Source: a virus
IMG/VR virus record: IMGVR_UViG_3300048586_000056
Span: 1 to 40,490 of that record
DNA: 40,490 nt
Direction: 5' to 3' (one strand)
In this document: positions 1-6,348 of the stretch, piece by piece
Layout of the letters: each line of letters begins with the position of its first letter
How positions within the stretch are numbered: position 1 is the stretch's first letter
Made by a program: the position numbers and the translations under genes
Notes under the pieces: model-generated
The model's input: the letters and a program-made list of their open reading frames with translations, nothing else
Database searches by the model: none
Told to the model about the DNA's origin: nothing

Positions 1-257
1 CATTCTGCCATATTGTTGCTTGAACTTAACGTATCGCTTGGTAAGTCTGATGTCTTTACCTGTTTTACGCTCAATAGTGAGTACGAGCTTTGGTGAACCC
101 TCTAGTAGAACATGGTCTAAGGCACGAGTGACTTCTTCTTTAATGGTATCTGACGTAGCAAGAGTGGGCTTTTCTATCTCTTGTATTACTTGTGCGAGTT
201 TCTCGTAGTAGGATTCTTGCTCTATGCTTACTGAGCCGTCATCGTTCTTAGAGTAGG
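1..257. repeat. Left copy of terminal direct repeat (circular overlap)
   Basis: Bases 1-257 match 40234-40490 with seven substitutions (left positions 10, 22, 73, 79, 112, 115 and 130, approximately). From 131 to 257 the copies are identical for exactly 127 bases. The repeat lies inside one gene and all seven differences are silent third-position changes. This looks like the overlap of a circular or permuted genome assembled from two closely related haplotypes, and not like a biological terminal repeat with its own function. The identical 127 bases equal a k-mer size commonly used by assemblers. Confidence 0.9.
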
Positions 258-285
258 TTGTTATCTTCTGATGTTTTGGTGTCAT
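1..285 (-). CDS. Small hypothetical protein, 3' end cut by contig edge
   Basis: The start ATG at 285 follows GGGAG by six bases. The frame runs to the contig edge at the codon for residue 95. In the other copy of this gene at the right end, TAA follows directly, so the full protein is 95 aa. It is charged, with a central helical stretch (SYYEKLAQVIQEIEK) and a basic C-terminal part (IERKTGKDIRLTKRYVKFK). I recognise no domain. It overlaps the end of the upstream gene by 38 bases and continues in TAATG overlap into the zinc-ribbon gene at 40231, so it belongs to the terminase-to-portal block. A nucleic-acid or packaging role is possible but unproven. Confidence 0.7.
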   Translation of the reverse strand, partial: MTPKHQKITTYSKNDDGSVSIEQESYYEKLAQVIQEIEKPTLATSDTIKEEVTRALDHVLLEGSPKLVLTIERKTGKDIRLTKRYVKFKQQYGRM

Positions 286-562
286 AGTCAGCTCCCTTTA
301 TTCTTACTTCCATAACGTTGTGCGGTGTATAGAAGAGTTTGTCTTTACTTTGTTTTACTTGGTCTAATATCTCTGAGTATTCGCTCATAAACTGTAGTTC
401 TTCGGCATCTAGTAGGGAATCGTATTGCTCTTGGGTAAGAATGATTACACTCGGTAATGGTTGTAAGAAGAACGCCTGTGTATCTCCTACGATTTTAATA
501 ACCTCATCTACAAGCGGTCTGCCTGTTAGCTTTAATACTGTTACATCTAGTTCTTTAGACAT
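248..562 (-). CDS. Hypothetical protein downstream of terL
   Basis: A 104-aa protein whose ATG lies inside the last codons of the terminase nuclease gene (8-base overlap), so it is probably translated by coupling. The N-terminal half is hydrophobic/beta-like (VTVLKLTGRPLVDEVIKIV, FFLQPLPSVIIL). The middle is an acidic helix (DSLLDAEELQFMSEYSEILD). No signal peptide, membrane span or known motif is visible. Its position between terL and portal fits an accessory head or packaging protein, but nothing in the sequence shows the function. Confidence 0.7.
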   Translation of the reverse strand: MSKELDVTVLKLTGRPLVDEVIKIVGDTQAFFLQPLPSVIILTQEQYDSLLDAEELQFMSEYSEILDQVKQSKDKLFYTPHNVMEVRIKGADYDTKTSEDNNLL

Positions 563-1199
563 GGAACTTTAGCTTTTTCCTTTCTACTTGGTGTCTTATT
601 TTCTTTATTGGTGGGTTCTCTGATTGGTATAACTGCCATGCAATAGCAAGTGACATGATTAAGTCGTCGTGTGCGCCTTGTTCTGCTTGGGCTTTCCAGC
701 TACTTGAGGTTTGGCTGACAATAAATGAAAACATTTCATTGATGGTAGGTTTGTCGTATATTCTGATGAGCTGGTTATCAATGGCTTCTTTAAGCATAGA
801 TAGCATGATTGGTCGGGTAGCTGATGATGTAGTGAACCCTAACTTAACTGAGTCTTCTACAAGGTCTGTAGTACCTACGTTCTTCTTCTGGGTGTATATC
901 GTGTACTTACCATCACGATTAAGTGTTGCAAGGCGTTCTATCTCTGCTGTACCACCATTGTTGGTTTCAAAGGCTACTACTGGTTTAACCTTAGTGATGT
1001 CGTAGATTCGTTCTAGTTCTAGGTGTATCTGTGGGGTCATTTCAGTTGCTAAGACTTTAGAGTGGAACACTACGGGAATATCTAGGTTTGTCTTTGATAG
1101 GAATTGAGCAGCGCAGTAGTCTGTTCCGCCCCATGATGTGTCTACGCCTACTACGATGAACTCATTTGGATGGTAGTTTCTGTACCTACGAAAGCTCAT
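555..1199 (-). CDS. terL: Terminase large subunit, C-terminal nuclease piece
   Basis: This 214-aa polypeptide is the RNase H-like nuclease half of a large terminase, which cuts concatemeric phage DNA during packaging. Visible catalytic acidic positions are D20 (VGVDTSWGG), E78 (AFETNNGG) and D178/D179 ([14 protein letters not shown]). The ATPase half is a separate gene, 1737-2534, and an HNH endonuclease gene fills the gap. I chose the ATG at 1199, which overlaps the HNH stop as ATGA and has AGAGAGG six bases upstream; an in-frame start at 1229 lies within the HNH gene and has a poorer site. The piece has a complete fold and its own ribosome site, so it is probably made as a separate chain that works with the ATPase piece. 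Confidence 0.85.
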   Translation of the reverse strand: MSFRRYRNYHPNEFIVVGVDTSWGGTDYCAAQFLSKTNLDIPVVFHSKVLATEMTPQIHLELERIYDITKVKPVVAFETNNGGTAEIERLATLNRDGKYTIYTQKKNVGTTDLVEDSVKLGFTTSSATRPIMLSMLKEAIDNQLIRIYDKPTINEMFSFIVSQTSSSWKAQAEQGAHDDLIMSLAIAWQLYQSENPPIKKIRHQVERKKLKFHV

Positions 1200-1762
1200 G
1201 CGTACCTCTCTAATATTTCTTTTGCCCACTTAACCTTGTCTGCTATACGCTGTCCGCATGGTTGACTTGTATTCCATAGTTCTAGGTTTTCTATTCTATT
1301 GTCGGTACGTACACCGTTGATGTGGTGTACGTTCTCATCTTTATCTAGTGGCCTACCTAGATAATTCTCCATTACTGTTCTGTGTTCTAACTTACCTGCA
1401 ATTATTCTGTAACCATCGTGATTAAGATAGCCGCCAGCAAATTTTGGATGCCTGTCTCCCTTTAAACACTCCCGGCAATAATCGGTCTGCCTCCTATTAC
1501 CATCGTTTCTACCCATCGGTTTCTTACACGATTCGCAATACCCGTAATGGCCAGAAGCTATCTTCTCTGCTCTCCACTTGTCTCGGTATGCTTTTAGCTT
1601 TATTGGGTCTCTGCTGCCGTTCTTACAAGGTTTACACTGGTTTTCATATCCATCAGTATTACCAGAGGCTTTGTAATAACTTCTATAGTCTTTTGTTTCT
1701 TTGCAGGTTCGGCAGGTTTTCTCTCCCTTAACGTAGCTATACATTGATTGGTTCTCTCGCAT
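1196..1762 (-). CDS. HNH homing endonuclease inserted in terL
   Basis: A 188-aa free-standing HNH endonuclease. Two CxxC pairs near the N terminus (CRTC 17-20, CKPC 43-46) and two more (CESC 76-79, CREC 96-99) look like zinc ribbons. The HNH core is at about 126-163 ([13 protein letters not shown], then [19 protein letters not shown]), followed by the QPCGQR...WAKEILERY tail common in this phage family. Such enzymes cut an intronless allele so that repair copies the gene in. It starts 26 bases before the ATPase piece ends and stops in ATGA overlap with the nuclease piece. It fills the gap, leaving little room for a separate group I intron core. M7 at 1744 is an alternative start. Confidence 0.88.
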   Translation of the reverse strand: MRENQSMYSYVKGEKTCRTCKETKDYRSYYKASGNTDGYENQCKPCKNGSRDPIKLKAYRDKWRAEKIASGHYGYCESCKKPMGRNDGNRRQTDYCRECLKGDRHPKFAGGYLNHDGYRIIAGKLEHRTVMENYLGRPLDKDENVHHINGVRTDNRIENLELWNTSQPCGQRIADKVKWAKEILERYA

Positions 1763-2534
1763 TCTCTAAATACCACCTGACGGCTTCTATATCCATATAA
1801 AGCGAACCCGACGTAACAAAAGCAGTTTGAGCATCTTTGGGATGTTCCTGGTCAAATAACCTACCTAAACGCTTTCTCTCTGCTTCTATGAACTCTGGTG
1901 GGTAGAACCCGTGTGAGGTATAGAAATGAGCGGTAAAACCTGTTTCGCCTAGTACTGATTCATCGTAGAACTCTTTGAACTCGTTAAACCCGTTAGCAGT
2001 GGTCTCAATCACAAACCGTCCGGTAGGGGTAAGAGCTGTTCCTGCTGAGGCGTGTAGCTTACGGAAGTGTTTATAAAAGGCTGCTTCACTCATGTGTAGG
2101 TTAGTAATGGTTTTAGATCTACCAAACTCTGTGTTCTCGGCTGTTCCGATAATGTATCTACTGTTTGTTTCTGCGTTGTGTAGTTCGTATTTAGAGTTGT
2201 ATTTAAGCGGTATCTTTGTGTTGTTCTTTTCTTCGTATGCTTTGATGTACCACTTAACTCTAGCTAAGAGGTCTTGTGCGTTGTCTGCTATGTCAGCAAT
2301 AACTACTGATAAGCTGTTCTCTTTGAATATGAAGTCTTTAGTAAAAGCACCAAGTATGAATGATGAGAAACCCATCTGCCTACCTTTTAAGATAATGTCT
2401 TTACCTGTTGCTTCTGCTACAAAGCGTCTCTGTATGGGGTTGAGTACAAAGGGTACTTCTGTTCCAGTCTTATCTATAATCGTTAGTTGGTCTTCTATGA
2501 ATAGGGCTGATTTCTCGTAGGGGCTAGTCGTCAT
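1737..2534 (-). CDS. terL: Terminase large subunit, N-terminal ATPase piece
   Basis: A 265-aa packaging ATPase domain. The Walker A-like motif is GRQMGFSS (51-58), the Walker B-like stretch is NLHMSEA (145-151, E150), and the coupling motif ETTANG is at 177-182. The frame stops after REPINV, about where terminases pass from the ATPase into the nuclease domain (1199-555). The start at 2534 has GGGGG four bases upstream and overlaps the terS end by 11 bases; an upstream in-frame start at 2567 has no such site. The ATPase would power DNA translocation through the portal. The break is caused by the HNH gene and the two pieces together account for a normal-length terminase. Confidence 0.87.
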   Translation of the reverse strand: MTTSPYEKSALFIEDQLTIIDKTGTEVPFVLNPIQRRFVAEATGKDIILKGRQMGFSSFILGAFTKDFIFKENSLSVVIADIADNAQDLLARVKWYIKAYEEKNNTKIPLKYNSKYELHNAETNSRYIIGTAENTEFGRSKTITNLHMSEAAFYKHFRKLHASAGTALTPTGRFVIETTANGFNEFKEFYDESVLGETGFTAHFYTSHGFYPPEFIEAERKRLGRLFDQEHPKDAQTAFVTSGSLYMDIEAVRWYLENAREPINV

Positions 2535-2910
2535 ACTTCCCCCTCTGCTGCATAAGTAAGTTACCAAAGTTGTTTACTGTTGTACTGTCTTTCTTCTGAC
2601 CTACACCCATAACCTTGAGTGCTCTATCACTACCTTTTAATCTCATTTCTAGGTCATCACTATTGAGTGCATCGTCTATTGGCTTTAGTACACGTTCGGG
2701 TGTTATATTGAGTTTTACCCTTGCTAATTCTATGGCTTCTTGTATCGTAGGTTTTCTCAAGTTCTCTGCTGCTATGCTACTTCCTACGTTATCTTTGTCT
2801 AGACTCTCTATTTCATACGCATCTATGGCAGCTTGTGTGTTAGTTTTACCTTCTGCTATACCTTTAACGAACTTAGCTTGTTTCTGTGTTAGTTTAGGTT
2901 TGTTAGTCAA
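2524..2910 (-). CDS. terS: Terminase small subunit
   Basis: About 128 aa from a TTG start at 2910, which overlaps the upstream stop as TTGA and has GAAGGGA upstream. An ATG at 2940 (138 aa) is possible but lies inside the preceding gene. The N-terminal region (LTQKQAKFVKGIAEGKTNTQAAIDAY) is the helix-turn-helix typical of small terminases that bind the packaging site. The middle (LRKPTIQEAIELARVKLNITPERVL) and DDALNSDDLEMRLKGSDRALKVMG match the Terminase_2-like pattern. It sits directly before terL. It should recognise viral DNA and load the large subunit. Confidence 0.82.
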   Translation of the reverse strand: MTNKPKLTQKQAKFVKGIAEGKTNTQAAIDAYEIESLDKDNVGSSIAAENLRKPTIQEAIELARVKLNITPERVLKPIDDALNSDDLEMRLKGSDRALKVMGVGQKKDSTTVNNFGNLLMQQRGKYDD

Positions 2911-3050
2911 AGTTCTATCCCTTCGTATATCTGTATACATTCAGTGTGATAATGCTCTCTGAAGTAACCGCTTTGTATAAAGCCCCATCCTGCGTCTGAT
3001 GTATCTATTGGTTTGTCGCAGTACATACAAATCTTTTCCTCTGTTTTCAT
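2907..3050 (-). CDS. Small zinc-finger-like protein
   Basis: A 47-aa ORF reading MKTEEKICMYCDKPID and ending IQIYEGIEL. It has CMYC and a later H-x3-H-x2-C cluster (REHYHTEC), which fits a single zinc site. It overlaps the TTG start of terS by four bases, an arrangement that supports both. The region immediately upstream lacks a strong ribosome site, so it may be the first gene after a promoter. The function is unknown; treble-clef or zinc-ribbon proteins of this size next to terS or HNH genes are common in phages. Confidence 0.6.
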   Translation of the reverse strand: MKTEEKICMYCDKPIDTSDAGWGFIQSGYFREHYHTECIQIYEGIEL

Positions 3051-3185
3051 ATAATTGTTTACAAATTAGACTGTGCTTAGATTTATGTTTGTTTCAAGTA
3101 GACTGAATCTGCGAAAATGAAAGGGGTATAAGTTGTATATCCAAAAAAACACCTAATGGGATTCTACGCACAGTACGCAAAGTAC

Positions 3186-3211
3186 AAAACCACCACTTTA
3201 GGTGTGATGGT
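3186..3211 (-). terminator. Probable intrinsic terminator after the early operon
   Basis: On the minus strand ACCATCAC pairs with GTGGTGGT (8 bp with one G-U) around a 7-base loop, followed by TTTTG. It lies about 100 bases after the last early gene (stop at 3314) and before the terS gene, so it could separate early from packaging transcription. The rest of 3051-3313 is AT-rich and holds no gene I can support; I see no clear promoter in it. Confidence 0.5.
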
Positions 3212-3313
3212 TTCTAATTTATAAACAAGTTGTACCCTCTAGGGGCAATAGTGCGTGATTTACCTATATTATCTCAGTAAATGCTTTTGTTCGTCTAGTG
3301 ACTTATCCACATG

Positions 3314-3526
3314 CTACCTAGAGAGTAATCTTTCGTGTGATCTAGCAGCCATATCTAGCCATTCTTGTTTCTTGGTTTGACGTTCTTCACTCTTTAATCT
3401 ATTGCGTTGATTGGAGTAGGTAAGGTGACAACTCTTACAGGTGTTCTTTCTGAGTGTTCGTGAGTATGCTTCAAAGTTAAAGTTTGTTTCTGGTTGTGTG
3501 ATGTTACAGTCTTTACAGGTTTTCAT
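3314..3526 (-). CDS. Small zinc-ribbon protein
   Basis: A 70-aa protein starting at the ATG at 3526, with GGAGG five bases upstream and in ATGA overlap with the preceding gene. The pattern is CKDC near the N terminus and CKSC about 25 residues later, a four-cysteine zinc ribbon, followed by a strongly basic helix (NRLKSEERQTKKQEW). Such pieces resemble the N-terminal halves of phage HNH proteins, but no HNH core follows, so it may be a DNA- or RNA-binding remnant or a stand-alone ribbon. It is the last gene before a terminator-like hairpin. Confidence 0.7.
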   Translation of the reverse strand: MKTCKDCNITQPETNFNFEAYSRTLRKNTCKSCHLTYSNQRNRLKSEERQTKKQEWLDMAARSHERLLSR

Positions 3527-3864
3527 AGTTCCTCCCACTTGAACCTATCGTCTAGTTCAGTATCTTCAAACTGCATGATAGTAAAGGCGTTCCATGCAAC
3601 AGCAGCTAAGTGATCCTCTGACTTATCACCCATTCTATAGGCTTCTACATGGCGCATAAGACTATCCAGTACTCGTGAGGTAGGTTGTCCCAGTGTCCAG
3701 TTATGATCGTCATACTTAACAGCACCTCGTACATATAGATCTGCTAGTCTTTTCAGCGGTGCAGGTGGTATCAGAGTGTATCTAGGTTTACCATCTTGAG
3801 TGTCACGCCTAGATCCTGTACTAAACTCTTCACGCTTACCACTGTCTTTAGTTATATAGGTCAT
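3523..3864 (-). CDS. dATP/dGTP diphosphohydrolase-type domain protein
   Basis: A 113-aa protein with the pattern GKPRYTLIPPAPLKRLADLYVRGAVKYDDHNW, then SRVLDSLMRHVEAY and DHLAAVAWNAFTIMQFE. This matches the phage family formerly DUF5664, named dATP/dGTP diphosphohydrolase N-terminal domain and related to MazG/MazZ-type all-helical nucleotide hydrolases. Members are thought to act on purine dNTPs. The acidic and His positions typical of the fold (GDKSEDHLAA) are present. No PurZ or other Z-base gene is in the window, so I do not infer 2-aminoadenine DNA. It is translationally coupled on both sides. Confidence 0.75.
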   Translation of the reverse strand: MTYITKDSGKREEFSTGSRRDTQDGKPRYTLIPPAPLKRLADLYVRGAVKYDDHNWTLGQPTSRVLDSLMRHVEAYRMGDKSEDHLAAVAWNAFTIMQFEDTELDDRFKWEEL

Positions 3865-3994
3865 TGTCTACCTTTCTATATTGTTCGGGGTATACCTCCC
3901 GTCTTAATCTCATATCTGTAGAGTGTGCTAGCGTGTGTGGGTAGCAGTACTCTCCGCTTTCATAGACTGAGTTAGTGCAGTCTTTACACTTCAT
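3848..3994 (-). CDS. Small Cys/His protein
   Basis: A 48-aa ORF starting MKCKDCTNSVYESGEYCYPH. CKDC plus C and H 13-16 residues later make a plausible single zinc site. The ATG overlaps the upstream stop as TGATG, and its end overlaps the start of the dGTPase-type gene, so it is fully embedded in the operon. The first residues resemble those of the zinc ribbon at 3526 (MKTCKDC). The function is unknown. Confidence 0.6.
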   Translation of the reverse strand: MKCKDCTNSVYESGEYCYPHTLAHSTDMRLRREVYPEQYRKVDNDLYN

Positions 3995-4287
3995 CAGTAA
4001 ACTCCTGTTTCTCCTGTGCGTATAAAGGCTTCTATCATACGCTTGTTAGTTGCTCTTTGGCGTTCTATGGACTTTTCTGGTGCGCCTGATAGACGTTTGT
4101 GTTCTATGAGCCATTGGCAGACACCATGAATTATGACAATCTTTTCTGCTTTGCCGTGCGGTAAGCGGTCTAGTGCCATATCAATGGGGTAGCCGTGATT
4201 TGTGTAGACCTTACCTATACCTATGCCGTAGTCTTCTAGTTCTTGGTAGTTGGGTAGGCGTTTGGTTTCTAGTAGTTCTTCAAGCAT
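3994..4287 (-). CDS. Hypothetical protein
   Basis: A 97-aa protein with an acidic N-terminal third (LEELLETKRLPNYQELEDYG) and a basic C-terminal half (IEHKRLSGAPEKSIERQRATNKRMIEAF). There is no cysteine cluster except one residue and no membrane span. It overlaps both neighbours by a few bases, as expected of a real operon gene. No family is recognised. Confidence 0.65.
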   Translation of the reverse strand: MLEELLETKRLPNYQELEDYGIGIGKVYTNHGYPIDMALDRLPHGKAEKIVIIHGVCQWLIEHKRLSGAPEKSIERQRATNKRMIEAFIRTGETGVY

Positions 4288-4417
4288 CTATTTGCTCCTT
4301 AGTTTGCCACTGTTCGGCAAGTTCCAACAGATGTTGTATAACTATAAGCCTAAAGGCTATTGGGTAGTCTTTTTCTTGAGCTACTGCTGCGATTGTTTCA
4401 AGTATTAAGTCTTGCAT
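4280..4417 (-). CDS. Small hypothetical protein
   Basis: A 45-aa ORF reading MQDLILETIAAVAQEKDYPIA and ending EQWQTKEQIDA. The ATG at 4417 has AAGGAG six bases upstream and overlaps the previous gene by 20 bases; its stop overlaps the next ATG by 8. The sequence is one amphipathic helix-rich domain. The clear ribosome site is the main support. Confidence 0.6.
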   Translation of the reverse strand: MQDLILETIAAVAQEKDYPIAFRLIVIQHLLELAEQWQTKEQIDA

Positions 4418-4790
4418 TATCACTCCTTAGTTTGTTAATAGCTTCTCTTTGGGTGGCTCGGAGTTGGTTTCTTGCCTTTATTGCGCCCCTGTAGCCTCTC
4501 CCGTCACCAGCTATTGCCATTATTATCATCTGTGGCTTATCGTCTTCACCAATCACTTCTTCTAATAGCCTGTCTAGTAGTTGGTTTTGGTGGCGGTTAA
4601 TGAGGGCTATAAACATCTGCTCTTGGGCGTGGTCTGTTGATTGTGCCTTTATTGATAGCCATGCTTTCTTTAGCTCATTATTTGTAGTACTCACCTCATT
4701 GTGTTGTGGGGCATATTTACCACCAGTGATGTTAAATCCACCAGTTTGCAGTATGTTAATAGCATCATCTATATCTGGTCTGTCGCTCAT
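4398..4790 (-). CDS. Hypothetical protein
   Basis: A 130-aa protein. The N-terminal 40 residues are polar and glycine-containing (FNITGGKYAPQHNEVSTTNN). The rest is predicted helical (MFIALINRHQNQLLDRLLEEVIGED, and ARNQLRATQREAINKLR). The basic C-terminal helix could bind nucleic acid. ATGA-type overlap with 4787-5086 supports the start. No family is recognised. Confidence 0.65.
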   Translation of the reverse strand: MSDRPDIDDAINILQTGGFNITGGKYAPQHNEVSTTNNELKKAWLSIKAQSTDHAQEQMFIALINRHQNQLLDRLLEEVIGEDDKPQMIIMAIAGDGRGYRGAIKARNQLRATQREAINKLRSDNARLNT

Positions 4791-5086
4791 TTCTTATCTC
4801 CATCTATGCCGTCATTACCGTTGAACGAATAGCCTATGCAAGCAGATATTAGTAGCCCACCACTTCCAAACTCGTAATATACGTCATGCTTTCTAGCAAC
4901 AGCATCTATTCTGTTAATGTCCTTTTTAGAGAACGTGCCAGCAACCGTAATGCCGTAGTACCAGTCTTTAGTGTACTCGTTGTAATTAGCCTTAATCGTG
5001 CAGCTAAACGCAAGTTCGCTCCAAATGCTCTGACGTAAATCATCAAGTATTCCGTGTAGGTTAATGTCTTTAGGGTCTTTTCTCAT
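4787..5086 (-). CDS. Hypothetical protein
   Basis: A 99-aa protein with the strong ribosome site GGAGG before ATG at 5086. The central part (KDWYYGITVAGTFSKKDINRIDAVARKHDVYYEFGSG) looks like a small alpha/beta fold. The end is Gly/Asp-rich (GNDGIDGDKK). It contains no recognisable catalytic motif or membrane span and is coupled by overlap on both sides. Confidence 0.65.
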   Translation of the reverse strand: MRKDPKDINLHGILDDLRQSIWSELAFSCTIKANYNEYTKDWYYGITVAGTFSKKDINRIDAVARKHDVYYEFGSGGLLISACIGYSFNGNDGIDGDKK

Positions 5087-5415
5087 TTCTCACCTCCATC
5101 TGTGTTAGATTGTAGTTCAGCAATTTCTGCCTTACTCATAACCTTTAGTTTTACTGGTGTTCCACCATCTCTATCAACTAGGTAATAATATCTGTTTTCA
5201 AGCTCTCGCATAGTCGTATACGATAGTGCGGTCTTTACTTCTTCTATCCTTGCTCTATTACACTCACGTTCAATGATGGCTTGGATTGATTGTTCAGCCT
5301 CTTTTCTACTTATTCCAGCCTGGTCTGCTGGCACTTTACTGCCCTCATCAAGCATTCTGCCACGCCTTATCATCTCTACTAAATTACTTATTCGCTCGTC
5401 TAGTTCGTCTGTCAT
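5083..5415 (-). CDS. Hypothetical helical protein
   Basis: A 110-aa protein, mostly helical and highly charged (LDERISNLVEMIRRGRML, AEQSIQAIIERECNRARIEEVKTAL). The start at 5415 has AAGAGGACAC upstream. That spacer and ribosome site are nearly identical to those before the small gene at 5498, suggesting a local duplication of the translation signal. No family is recognised. Confidence 0.65.
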   Translation of the reverse strand: MTDELDERISNLVEMIRRGRMLDEGSKVPADQAGISRKEAEQSIQAIIERECNRARIEEVKTALSYTTMRELENRYYYLVDRDGGTPVKLKVMSKAEIAELQSNTDGGEK

Positions 5416-5498
5416 AGTGTGTCCTCTTTTATTGGCCAGCCCTCGTAAGTATCACCACCAAATAGTTCTTCTTCTGTTGTGTAGTTGGTTATGCTCAT
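5412..5498 (-). CDS. Very small acidic protein
   Basis: A 28-aa ORF starting MSITNYTTEEELFGGDTYEG, with AAAGGACAC before ATG at 5498. It overlaps the neighbours as ATGA on both sides, which is the pattern of real genes in this operon. The function is unknown; a short acidic peptide like this could be an inhibitor-type early protein, but that is speculation. Confidence 0.5.
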   Translation of the reverse strand: MSITNYTTEEELFGGDTYEGWPIKEDTL

Positions 5499-5680
5499 AG
5501 TGTGTCCTTTGGTGGTGTTACGCATCTTACTGGTGCATCTTTAACGCTATGAAAAGAACAGGGCGTGTAGTTAAGCCATACATATCTGATACCAAAAGCT
5601 ACCGCTATTACTGCAATTAGTATTAAAACGGCAGCCACCATAATGCCAAAATCTTCTATCTTGTTTCTAATCTTGCTCAT
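5495..5680 (-). CDS. Single-span membrane protein
   Basis: A 61-aa protein with one clear membrane segment at about 13-33 (IMVAAVLILIAVIAVAFGIRY). A basic N terminus (MSKIRNKIEDF) predicts N-in orientation. The outside tail of about 25 residues contains two cysteines that could form a disulfide. It has AAGGAGATAAGAAT before the ATG. It is one of several small membrane proteins in the early region. The role is unknown; superinfection exclusion or envelope modification are possibilities. Confidence 0.65.
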   Translation of the reverse strand: MSKIRNKIEDFGIMVAAVLILIAVIAVAFGIRYVWLNYTPCSFHSVKDAPVRCVTPPKDTL

Positions 5681-5692
5681 ATTCTTATCTCC

Positions 5693-5911
5693 TTATTTAT
5701 GGTTAGTGGGGGTGGATTTAGCTATCACCATATAGGCGTTCCATATTCTGTTTCCCTCATCATCTTCAACATCATAATTTCTTCCGATACCAATGTTTTC
5801 GGGCGATGTATCTTCTACTACTTTAACCTTTGTATTACCGTGACTAGCAATAAACTCATCACCAAAATAGACCTTATTGCCATTAGCATCTTTGATATTC
5901 GCAACTTTCAT
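5693..5911 (-). CDS. Hypothetical small beta protein
   Basis: A 72-aa protein starting MKVANIKDANGNKVYFGDEF, with AAGGAGAAAGT before the ATG. The alternating pattern (VYFGDEFIASHGNTKVKVVEDT, then YDVEDDEGNRIW) suggests a small SH3-like or YopX-like beta barrel. It is the first gene after the structured noncoding stretch 5912-6168. No specific family is recognised. Confidence 0.65.
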   Translation of the reverse strand: MKVANIKDANGNKVYFGDEFIASHGNTKVKVVEDTSPENIGIGRNYDVEDDEGNRIWNAYMVIAKSTPTNHK

Positions 5912-5937
5912 ACTTTCTCCTTATTTAGTTAATTGAT

Positions 5938-6016
5938 GGTTGGGTGGCTGCGAGTAATAAAGCGAGCTGGTCTTAGAGTGCACTCTGCACAGCCTGTTAC
6001 TCACAGCTAACCAACC
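5938..6016 (-). ncRNA. Long branched hairpin in intergenic region
   Basis: GGTTGG (minus strand, from 6016) pairs with CCAACC at 5943-5938, then GCTG with CAGC and GAGTAA with TTACTC, giving 16 base pairs in three helices separated by small bulges. The apex contains a 5-bp hairpin GTGCA-GAG-TGCAC. It is followed by no T-run on either strand, so it is not an ordinary terminator. It lies in the leader of 5693-5911. It fails a tRNA test: there is no T-arm or standard anticodon loop. Orientation is assigned by the surrounding transcription only. Confidence 0.45.
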
Positions 6017-6028
6017 ACCAGTCTTAGT

Positions 6029-6086
6029 GTGAGATGGGCTTGTATAGTGTCATCGCAACAAGCACCTACAAGATTATCCATCTCAC
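6029..6086 (-). ncRNA. Second strong hairpin, next to the first
   Basis: GTGAGATGG pairs perfectly with CCATCTCAC (9 bp). Inside it CTTGTA pairs with TACAAG (6 bp) around a 22-base loop. It lies 12 bases from the neighbouring long hairpin, so together they make a structured block of about 150 nt. A weak 40-aa frame (6129-6007) runs through both hairpins without a convincing ribosome site; I treat the block as RNA structure. Confidence 0.45.
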
Positions 6087-6168
6087 TGTTCTTGGCTGTT
6101 ACTTTGGTTAGGTATTTAGCCGTTCCCATTGTCACTTAGCTTCGTCAAGCACCAAGTATATTAAAGTT

Positions 6169-6348
6169 CTACCAGCCGTAGCCGTTGCCGTTGCCGTCGC
6201 CGTAGCCGTTGCCGTCGCCGTAGCCGTCGCCGTAGCCGTCGCCGTAGCCGTTGCCGTCGCCGTAGCCGTCGCCGTAGCCGTTGCCGTTGCCGTAGGTCGT
6301 TAGGCTATCCTCTCCCAGACTCGCAACGATATTTGTTGCGACTGACAT
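6169..6348 (-). CDS. Glycine dipeptide-repeat protein (YG/NG/DG)
   Basis: A 59-aa protein. The N-terminal 18 residues are ordinary (MSVATNIVASLGEDSLTT). Then come 20 X-Gly dipeptides in which X is only Tyr, Asn or Asp, and a final Trp. The ATG overlaps the upstream stop as TAATG and AAGGA lies nine bases upstream, so translation is expected. Every codon in the repeat ends in C (TAC, AAC, GAC, GGC), unlike the AT-rich third positions elsewhere, because the DNA is a 6-base tandem repeat. The product should be disordered, flexible and possibly adhesive or phase-separating. Function unknown. Confidence 0.7.
   Translation of the reverse strand: MSVATNIVASLGEDSLTTYGNGNGYGDGYGDGNGYGDGYGDGYGDGNGYGDGNGNGYGW
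6175..6294 (-). repeat. Hexanucleotide tandem repeat, 20 units
   Basis: Twenty imperfect copies of a 6-base unit NACGGC (N is T, A or G) run without interruption and in frame with the small gene at 6169-6348. Higher-order blocks of TAC-GGC-GAC-GGC recur, as expected from slippage or unequal exchange, so copy number may vary between isolates. GC content here is far above the surrounding sequence. Confidence 0.9.

Noticed and set aside
1196-1762. Group I intron or intein in terL
   Set aside because: The HNH frame fills the gap and overlaps both flanking frames, no intein splice motifs are seen, and the nuclease piece has its own strong ribosome site. A covariance search could still change this.
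5938-6020. tRNA-like segment with GGTTGG...CCAACC and ACCA following on the plus strand
   Set aside because: The acceptor-like stem has a mismatch at position 7, there is no T-loop or standard anticodon loop, and the long GAGTAA/TTACTC pairing is incompatible with a cloverleaf.
6007-6129. 40-aa frame (MGTAKYLTKVTAKNSEMD...)
   Set aside because: No convincing ribosome site, and it runs through two strong hairpins; treated as RNA structure.
6175-6294. CRISPR array or iteron origin from the tandem repeats
   Set aside because: Units are 6 bases without spacers and stay in frame as a protein; iterons are usually 18-22 bases.
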